The notes under the pieces are model-generated. The model had not been told where the DNA came from. It was given only the letters and a program-made list of their open reading frames with translations, and searched no databases. From Vogesella indigofera (GTDB lineage Bacteria > Pseudomonadota > Gammaproteobacteria > Burkholderiales > Chromobacteriaceae), in assembly GCF_003633895.1 (NCBI RefSeq), contig NZ_RBID01000015.1:186001-250000 (forward strand): a DNA stretch of 64,000 bases, given 5' to 3'. A program made the translations under genes and the position numbers. Below, piece after piece: positions 58,253-64,000 of this stretch (the stretch's first letter is position 1; each line of letters begins with the position of its first letter).

Positions 58253-59042
58253 GCCGGCATCGCCGACAAGCCCCACAGCACGACTGCAGTCTGGTACCGG
58301 CTAACCGCGACCGCGGCTAGTCCGGCGCACCACACCCTCCCGCCGGCACGATGTCCCGGGGCGCCGTTGACAGCGCCACCGTCGTCACCACCGCACGACC
58401 GAGCGGCTTGGCGCGCGCACCCGCATTTCCTTCTCCGCACCGCCAACGTTGGCCGCAGACCCGCTGCCGCCGCGCCACACTCCCTGCCCCGTTCCGCTCC
58501 CGCCTCCTGCCCCGCCGCAAGCACGCTGCGCGCCGCTGTCGTCCTGGCATCACCCTTCCAAGTTTACATTTAATCTATTTAGGGTTATTTATTGCCACCA
58601 AGCAATGTATATTGCTTATGAATTAATAAACATCATCTTGAATAAATAAAATATCGGAATGATTAACATAATTTTGTTTAATATAAAATAAACAACCCAC
58701 CATGACAAAACCAAAAAACAACAATAAAAACAATCACATTTCCATATTTAAGCAATTGCTTTTTGGCAATATTGCCATTGCCTGTTTCTTGTGTATAGTT
58801 CGCTCTTCAATATTAAGTAAATTCTCGGAATATTCATCACCCGCCGCCTAGAGCAGCAGTTAACCGGTGCACAGCTGCACACACGCCACAAAACACTTTT
58901 AAGCAGACGCTGATACTAATAAAACCGCATCAATGAAAACATTTAGTCTGTTTTCAGAAAATGTGCCTTCTACGAGTACGGTCATGAGTGGTGTAGGCAG
59001 TTGCGGGGGATGGGCTTTTCTTTTGATGATGAGAGGAATGTC
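58253..59042. other. Intergenic region with AT-rich leader of the protease gene
   Basis: 790 bp. The first part is GC-rich and carries the exact motif at 58445-58457. From about 58560 to 58850 the DNA is strongly AT-rich, unlike the genes on both sides, and contains the candidate promoter at 58772. Such leaders are common sites for H-NS/MvaT-like silencing. No gene seen. Confidence 0.5.
58772..58799 (+). promoter_or_regulatory. Candidate promoter of the metalloprotease gene
   Basis: TTGCCA (58772-58777), 16-bp spacer, TATAGT (58794-58799). It would give a leader of about 240 nt. Support is only the match to the sigma-70 consensus. Confidence 0.4.
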
Positions 59043-60845
59043 ATGCTTCAACGCGCAATGCGTGCCTGCGGCCAACGTTTCGGCCTGCCGACGATGTTGC
59101 CGGGCGCCTGCTTGCTGCTTCTGCTGCTTGCGGCACCAGGTATCACCCTGGCGTCAGGCAAGACAACACCGGCCCTGCCAGCCAGCGTGGCCGCCAAGCC
59201 AATCCAGCTTGAAGGCGAGCTGGAGCTGTGGACCGAAGATGACTTCAAGAACAAGAAGAGCCACTCGCGGCAGTTCCTGAAGACCGAAGCGGGGCAACGC
59301 TACGAGCTTAAATTCAAGACAAAACAGCCGCAGCATGAGCCGGGCAGCAAGGTACGGGTACAGGGCACGCTGAGCGGCAACAGCCTGATGCTGGAAACCG
59401 GTGGCGACACCAGCTACCAGTACCTGGCGGCACCGGCGACGGGGATCAATGCCCTGGGGGTGCAAAGCACCGCGGTGCTGCTGGTCAACTTCCAGGATCA
59501 GCCCGCCAACAAGCCCTGGACGCCTGAGCAGTGGCACAGCTTCGTGTTCGGCAGCGCCAGCGGCTCCGTCAACAGTTTCTACCTGGAAAACTCTTACCAG
59601 CAGACCTCGTTCAGCGGCAAGGTATTCGGCTGGTACACGCTGCCGCTCAACAGCACCGATACCTGCAACAGCGACAACATCGCCAGCGCCGCCAAGGCGG
59701 CGGCCAGTGCCGCCGGGGTTGATCTCTCCGGCTACGCCCGCGTTGTGTATGCGTTCCCCAATACCAGCAGCTGCAGCTGGGGCGGCCTGTCCTCGGTGGG
59801 CAGCATTCCCTCGCAGTCCTTCATCAACGGCACCATGTCGCTGAGTGTGGTCGGGCACGAGCTGGGCCACGCTCTCGGCTTGTGGCATTCGCACGGCCTG
59901 GACTGCGATGTCAGCGCCACCGGCAACAGCTGCACCTATGTCGAATATGGTGACCGCGTCGATATCATGGGATGGCAAACGGGACATCTGAATGCCTTCC
60001 AGAAGGAAAGGCTGGGCTGGTTGAACTACAGCGCCTCTCCTGCCATTACCACGGTACAGAGCAGCGGCAGCTATGTGATCGAGCCGATCGAGACGGGCGG
60101 CAGCAATGCCAAGGGGCTGAAGATTCTCAAGAGTACCGACCCGGTCACCGGCGCCAAGACCTGGTATTACCTGGAATACCGCCAGCCGATCGGGGTTGAC
60201 TACTATTTCAGCACCAACAGCATTTATCAGCCGGGCAATATCTTTGCGGGGGTGTGGGTACGCACCGGCACGGATGGTGCCGCGTCGAGCAGCTACGCGC
60301 TGGACATGACGCCGGGCAGTCTTTCCTACTCCGCCACTGCCGATCTGGCCGACCCGGCCCTGGTGATCGGACAAAGCTATACCGACACCAGCGCAGGCGT
60401 GACCATCACCCCGACCTGGGCCAACAGCGGCGGCATCGGCGTGGATGTCACGTTTGCCAAGAGCACCTGCACCCGCGCCAATCCGTCGCTGGTGATGTCG
60501 TCGCCAGGCAGCACGGTCGTGGCTGGCACCGCGGTGACCTACACCGTCGCGGTCACCAATAACGACAGCAGCAGCTGCAGCGCCGCCAGCTTCAGCCTGC
60601 AAGGCAGCCTGCCCAGCGGCTGGAGCGGCAGCTGGAAAAACGCCAGCCTGAGCCTCGCCGCCGGCAGCAGCGCATCGACCACCCTGACGGTCACATCGCC
60701 AGGCTCGGCACTGGCCGGGAGCTACAGCATCGGAGCCAAGGCCAGCAACAGCAGCGCCACCACATACAGTGGCAGCGGCGCGTCAAGCTACGTGATCGGC
60801 AGCAGCACGACCACCACGACCAGGGCCAAGGGGCGCAGCAAGTAA
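59043..60845 (+). CDS. Secreted zinc metalloprotease (gametolysin/M6-like)
   Basis: A 600-residue exported protein: signal peptide LPGACLLLLLLAAPGITLAS, a propeptide-like region to about 140, then a metzincin-type catalytic domain with HELGHALGLWHSHG near residue 285 (HExxHxxGxxH) and DIMGW behind it as a possible Met-turn. The C-terminus (about 490-580) is an Ig-like NEW3-type domain (PGSTVVAGTAVTYTVAVTNND), with a basic end. Substrate unknown. The ATG at 59043 follows GAGAGGAA. Convergent with the next secreted-protein gene. The motif at 59067-59079 falls in the signal region, read Cys-Gly-Gln-Arg. Confidence 0.88.
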   Translation: MLQRAMRACGQRFGLPTMLPGACLLLLLLAAPGITLASGKTTPALPASVAAKPIQLEGELELWTEDDFKNKKSHSRQFLKTEAGQRYELKFKTKQPQHEPGSKVRVQGTLSGNSLMLETGGDTSYQYLAAPATGINALGVQSTAVLLVNFQDQPANKPWTPEQWHSFVFGSASGSVNSFYLENSYQQTSFSGKVFGWYTLPLNSTDTCNSDNIASAAKAAASAAGVDLSGYARVVYAFPNTSSCSWGGLSSVGSIPSQSFINGTMSLSVVGHELGHALGLWHSHGLDCDVSATGNSCTYVEYGDRVDIMGWQTGHLNAFQKERLGWLNYSASPAITTVQSSGSYVIEPIETGGSNAKGLKILKSTDPVTGAKTWYYLEYRQPIGVDYYFSTNSIYQPGNIFAGVWVRTGTDGAASSSYALDMTPGSLSYSATADLADPALVIGQSYTDTSAGVTITPTWANSGGIGVDVTFAKSTCTRANPSLVMSSPGSTVVAGTAVTYTVAVTNNDSSSCSAASFSLQGSLPSGWSGSWKNASLSLAAGSSASTTLTVTSPGSALAGSYSIGAKASNSSATTYSGSGASSYVIGSSTTTTTRAKGRSK

Positions 60846-60885
60846 GCGCAGGGGACGGTGCCCGTGGTGCCGACGCCAGATGAAA

Positions 60886-60915
60886 AGGGCGATGGATCTT
60901 GCGATCCATCGCCCT
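60886..60915. terminator. Shared terminator of the two secreted-protein genes
   Basis: AGGGCGATGGATC (60886-60898), loop TTGC, and its complement (60903-60915), with A-run on one side and TTTT on the other. Confidence 0.9.
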
Positions 60916-60963
60916 GGCTTTTCCCGATGCTCAGGAAAGGCGGTTTACTGCAGCCACTGCCGG

Positions 60964-62778
60964 TCAGTCACTGGTGTCAGTGACATCCGGAATACCATCA
61001 AGATCGGTATCGCACAGGTAGCAGGTGGCATTCACCGGACCTGCGGTGAAGGTGCCATTGATGCTGCCCTCGCCCGTTACACTCACGCCATCGGTGAACG
61101 CGGCGCTGGACGGCGGGTTGACCAGATCGGCATTGGTCGGGTTGTAACTACCCAGGAAGCAGGCAGTCTCGTTTGGTGCCAGTACCAGATCCGACTTGGC
61201 GACCCCGGTGATGCAATCAACCTGGTTCAGCGTGCTGACCTTGGTATCGACCGGAGTCGTGATGGTCACCGACTGGTTGGAAGTGCTCGGGTTGCTCACC
61301 TCAACCCTGACATCGGTTTGCAGCGCCAGCAGACCATTGGTACCGGCCACCAGTTGCATCCCTTTGCAGACCTTGGTGATATCCAGATCCGCCGTCACTG
61401 TCGCCTGGCAAGCGCTCGCGCTGACGGCACTGACGACCGCATCCTTCGTGATATCGCTCTGCCCCGGAGCCGAACCGGCCGCAGCATGGATAGCATTCTG
61501 GAAGCTGTTCAGGCTGCCGATACACGAAATGCCGACGGTTACGCTCGCTCCCGGAGCCAGGCTGCTGGCCACTTTCACCGGCGTGCCGGTAATGAGCTCG
61601 GTGCCGTTGACATTCTGATCGCCAGTGTTGCTGGTGATGGTGCAGCTGGTTTCGCCGGTATTGGCAAAGTTGAAGCTCTCGTTAATGGTTACGTCATAGA
61701 CGGTTCCGGTTGGGCTGGAGTTGGTGACCGTGGCCGTAAACGGACTGGTAAAGGTGGCAAAGTCACTATTCACGGTTGCCTGGGTACAAGCTTTGGCCGC
61801 GCCAATACTGCAGTTGGAGAAATCACCCAGCGCAAAGTCGAAGATGGTGGCACCGAGCGAGGTCGACGAACGGGTATCGGCCAGATAGCGGTTGAAGCAT
61901 CCGGAGATACCGACCGCAGTCAGGTCAATGCCGCCTTCGAAGAACATGCCGATATCCAGATCCTTGCTGCTGGTGTAGGCAGGGCCGCTAGGATTGGAGG
62001 TCTTGCTTTTTACCAGCCAAGGCACATCGGCATTGGCGCCATCGCCGTTGAGCACGGCAGTGTTGACCCTGGCACAAACGTTAAAAGCATCGCCGTTGCA
62101 CTCGCCACCAGAGGCGATCGGTGACGTGCCAAGCGAACCATTCGCGCCGCCGTTCCAGCGGTAGGCCTTGATCTCGCTGACGCGGCCACCATTGGTAAAT
62201 TCGGACACGATCAATACGTCGCCATCAGTGTGATTGCCGACGAATGAGGTTGTGCCGCTACCGGCAGGGCAGCTGACATCCGGGTCCTTGAGGAACCAGA
62301 AACCGACATCCTTGGTACCGTCATTGGAGGCCACATCCAGAGCAAAGTAGACAATCAGGTGATTGTTTGGATTGATGTAGGCAACCGCGTAGGCATTGTT
62401 GATATCAGTCTTGTCATTGACGTTGTTGGTCTTCTTGCACTGCCAGCCCGGGGTGATGTTCAGGGTATCCTTACTCCCGGTAGCGAACAGGCTGTTGTCG
62501 TTGCTGGTGGCCGGAAAAAAGTCAACGACGAAGGTTGGCGAACTGAAGCCGCTAGGCAGCGACGCTTTCGGGGTGGCGCCGACAGCAGGGAGATTGCTGT
62601 CAAAGACATCACTCCAGTCCGGCTTCTCTTGGGTGCCGCCCTTCATGTCGCCGTCAAGTTGGAAATAGGTTGCCGGGTTATCTGCTAAGGCGAACGGCGT
62701 GATGCCCATGCCCATGACGCCCAGACAGCACAGGGCGAAGGCGGACAGCGCCTTTCTTAGCTTGGTTAATGAGAACAT
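60964..62778 (-). CDS. Large secreted protein of unknown function
   Basis: A 604-residue exported protein; signal peptide ALSAFALCCLGVMGMGITPFALA. Not recognised as a whole. The mature chain is beta-rich, Thr/Ser/Asn-rich with paired cysteines; residues about 340-420 and 470-560 look like DUF11-type Ig repeats (PFTATVTNSSPTGTVYDVTI). It ends CYLCDTDLDGIPDVTDTSD, a single thrombospondin-type-3 calcium motif. Strong GGAGGC ribosome site. Probably an extracellular or surface protein; convergent with the protease and near dsbC. Confidence 0.7.
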   Translation of the reverse strand: MFSLTKLRKALSAFALCCLGVMGMGITPFALADNPATYFQLDGDMKGGTQEKPDWSDVFDSNLPAVGATPKASLPSGFSSPTFVVDFFPATSNDNSLFATGSKDTLNITPGWQCKKTNNVNDKTDINNAYAVAYINPNNHLIVYFALDVASNDGTKDVGFWFLKDPDVSCPAGSGTTSFVGNHTDGDVLIVSEFTNGGRVSEIKAYRWNGGANGSLGTSPIASGGECNGDAFNVCARVNTAVLNGDGANADVPWLVKSKTSNPSGPAYTSSKDLDIGMFFEGGIDLTAVGISGCFNRYLADTRSSTSLGATIFDFALGDFSNCSIGAAKACTQATVNSDFATFTSPFTATVTNSSPTGTVYDVTINESFNFANTGETSCTITSNTGDQNVNGTELITGTPVKVASSLAPGASVTVGISCIGSLNSFQNAIHAAAGSAPGQSDITKDAVVSAVSASACQATVTADLDITKVCKGMQLVAGTNGLLALQTDVRVEVSNPSTSNQSVTITTPVDTKVSTLNQVDCITGVAKSDLVLAPNETACFLGSYNPTNADLVNPPSSAAFTDGVSVTGEGSINGTFTAGPVNATCYLCDTDLDGIPDVTDTSD

Positions 62779-63254
62779 TTTGTGCCTCCATTAGATCGCA
62801 ATGTAGAGGCGGTTCCTGCCAAGGAATCGCACGCGTGATTCCCACCTCATGGCACGTGCCGATAACGTTCACACCGCATGGCTTCTTGCATGGAGGCGAT
62901 TGCGCCAGCAAGCGCCGGCACCACCGCCAAAGCTCTATCGGTACTACACCTCGTCCTGACAATCCCAGACCGTGATGAAAGCCCTCCTCCCTGATGCCGG
63001 CTGGGTTTGCTACGCTTCATCGTAGGTTACAGTAAAAACAGATTCAAGCAACTGTTGAAAATATAACATCAGGAAAGCTGGCAGGAAAATCAGTATTGAT
63101 CAGCATTTTTGCGGCAGAAATCACCACGCGGAACGACGAAAAAGACAGTTGTGACTAGCGGCGGGCGCCACGAGCTGACCGCCGCGGCGGCTGGCCAGCC
63201 GCACGCGGGGTGCGCAATGCAGTATAGGCCGCGGTACGAGCGCCGGCACACGAC

Positions 63255-63285
63255 AAAAAGCCCCGCATCATCCGATACGGGGCTT
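63255..63285 (-). terminator. ahpF terminator
   Basis: AAGCCCCG (63258-63265) with CGGGGCTT (63278-63285); on the minus strand a T5 run follows. Confidence 0.85.
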
Positions 63286-63298
63286 GCATCTGGGATGC

Positions 63299-63329
63299 CA
63301 AGGTTGGCCGCAGGCTGCGGCCAACCTTG
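63299..63329. repeat. Inverted pair of the 13-bp motif after ahpF
   Basis: CAAGGTTGGCCGCA, loop GGC, TGCGGCCAACCTTG: perfect 14-bp stem, 2 bp beyond the ahpF stop and 14 bp before the classical terminator. Same arrangement as at 17002-17035. Confidence 0.92.
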
Positions 63330-63331
63330 AC

Positions 63332-64000
63332 TCAGCTGGCGGACACGCCGCTGCGAATCAGGTGATCGAAGGCGCCGAGCGCGGCCTTGGCGCCCTCGCC
63401 CATGGCGATGATGATCTGCTTGTACGGCACGTCGGTCACGTCACCGGCGGCGAACACGCCGGGCACGGTGGTGTCCTGATGGCGGCCAACCAGGATCTCG
63501 CCACGGCTGGACAGCTCGACGCTGCCGCGCAGCCAGTCGGTGTTCGGCAGCAGGCCGATCTGCACGAAGATGCCCTCCAGTTCGATGTGGCGCGCCTCGC
63601 CGCTGACGCGATCGGTATAGGACAGGCCATTTACCTTGCTGCCGTCGCCGGTGACTTCGGTCGTCTGCGCCTGCAGGATGATGGTCACGTTGGGCAGGCT
63701 GCGCAATTTGTTCTGCAGCACCGCGTCGGCCCGCATCGCATCGCCGAATTCCAGCAGCGTCACGTGCGACACGATGCCCGCCAGATCGATGGCCGCTTCC
63801 ACGCCGGAGTTGCCGCCGCCAATCACCGCCACGCGCTTGCCCTTGAACAGCGGGCCGTCGCAGTGCGGGCAGTAGGCCACGCCCTTGTTGCGGTAGGCCT
63901 GTTCGCCCGGCACGTTCATTTCACGCCAACGGGCGCCGGTGGCGATGATCACGGTCTTGGCCTTCAGCGTGGCGCCGCTTTGCAGCTGGATTTCGGTGAG
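63332..64000 (-). CDS. ahpF: Alkyl hydroperoxide reductase subunit F, C-terminal part
   Basis: The last 222 residues of AhpF; the 5' part lies beyond the right edge. The thioredoxin-reductase-like core shows the redox-active CPHCDG, NAD-binding [24 protein letters not shown] and the FAD-contacting [15 protein letters not shown]. It passes electrons from NADH to AhpC for peroxide removal. AhpF is favoured over TrxB by the close match to its characteristic [22 protein letters not shown] and [11 protein letters not shown] blocks. Followed by the inverted motif pair and a terminator. Confidence 0.92.
   Translation of the reverse strand, partial: LTEIQLQSGATLKAKTVIIATGARWREMNVPGEQAYRNKGVAYCPHCDGPLFKGKRVAVIGGGNSGVEAAIDLAGIVSHVTLLEFGDAMRADAVLQNKLRSLPNVTIILQAQTTEVTGDGSKVNGLSYTDRVSGEARHIELEGIFVQIGLLPNTDWLRGSVELSSRGEILVGRHQDTTVPGVFAAGDVTDVPYKQIIIAMGEGAKAALGAFDHLIRSGVSAS

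Larger units (their letters stand above)
62779..63331. other. Intergenic region upstream of the secreted protein, downstream of ahpF
   Basis: 553 bp. The side near 62779-63000 is the leader of the secreted-protein gene, with an imperfect dyad GGAATC-N8-GATTCC near 62822. The other side holds the ahpF terminator and an inverted motif pair. An open frame at 62769-62975 lacks a ribosome site. No gene seen. Confidence 0.5.

Overview
The window comes from a GC-rich betaproteobacterium, most likely of the Neisseriales (Chromobacteriaceae / Vogesella-like). That placement is inferred from the overall look of the housekeeping proteins (UvrC-PgsA, GuaB, AroC, class I fumarase, AhpF) and is not a database result. 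The DNA is dense with ordinary chromosomal genes, interrupted by one clear accessory region near the left end and one small AT-rich insertion near 34 kb.

Layout. (1) 1-5582: minus-strand type I-E CRISPR-Cas operon cas3-cse1-cse2-cas6e-cas7e, running off the left edge, so cas5e, cas1, cas2 and the array are not visible. (2) 5.6-14.9 kb: accessory island. It holds a decayed integrase fragment, a translationally coupled pair of DUF262 proteins (one with a C-terminal DUF1524/HNH-type nuclease), AT-rich hypothetical and membrane proteins, two orphan filamentous-haemagglutinin/CdiA-type C-terminal tails around a lipoprotein gene, a pair of about 93-bp inverted repeats, and a P4-type integrase with a frameshifted N-terminus. 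(3) 15.4 kb: tRNA-Leu(UAA), a plausible integration target. (4) 15.6-34.1 kb: thiolase, amino-acid permease, HugZ-like protein, tRNA-Cys plus four tandem tRNA-Gly, pgsA-uvrC-DUF4124, guaB, EAL/HDOD protein, aroC, 2OG oxygenase, alpha/beta hydrolase, RhlE-like helicase, rlmF, a periplasmic protein and a GlxA-type regulator. (5) 34.1-34.8 kb: AT-rich HNH-like gene. (6) 34.8-54.5 kb: small enzymes and transporters, a Spy-like/response-regulator/kinase operon, EF-hand protein, DUF411, fumarase, solute-binding protein, P-type ATPase, FUSC-type membrane protein, a PAS-GGDEF-EAL protein, ChrA and YkvA. (7) 54.8-64 kb: a soluble chemoreceptor-like protein with four tandem PAS repeats, DsbC, a secreted zinc metalloprotease convergent with a large secreted protein of unknown function, and the C-terminal part of AhpF.

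The most striking signal is a 13-bp motif, AAGGTTGGCCGCA with variant AACGTTGGCCGCA, found exactly at 28 loci on both strands. It sits inside genes in several reading frames, as perfect palindromes or inverted pairs between genes, and fused to terminators. It behaves like the DNA uptake sequences of Neisseriaceae but does not match the known Neisseria 10-12-mer or its conserved CTG core. It is densest in the cas operon (six exact copies in 5.4 kb) and has no exact copy between 5,420 and 17,002, a stretch that covers the mobile island. I propose it as a previously undescribed uptake-like or nucleoid/terminator repeat. Function is inference only.
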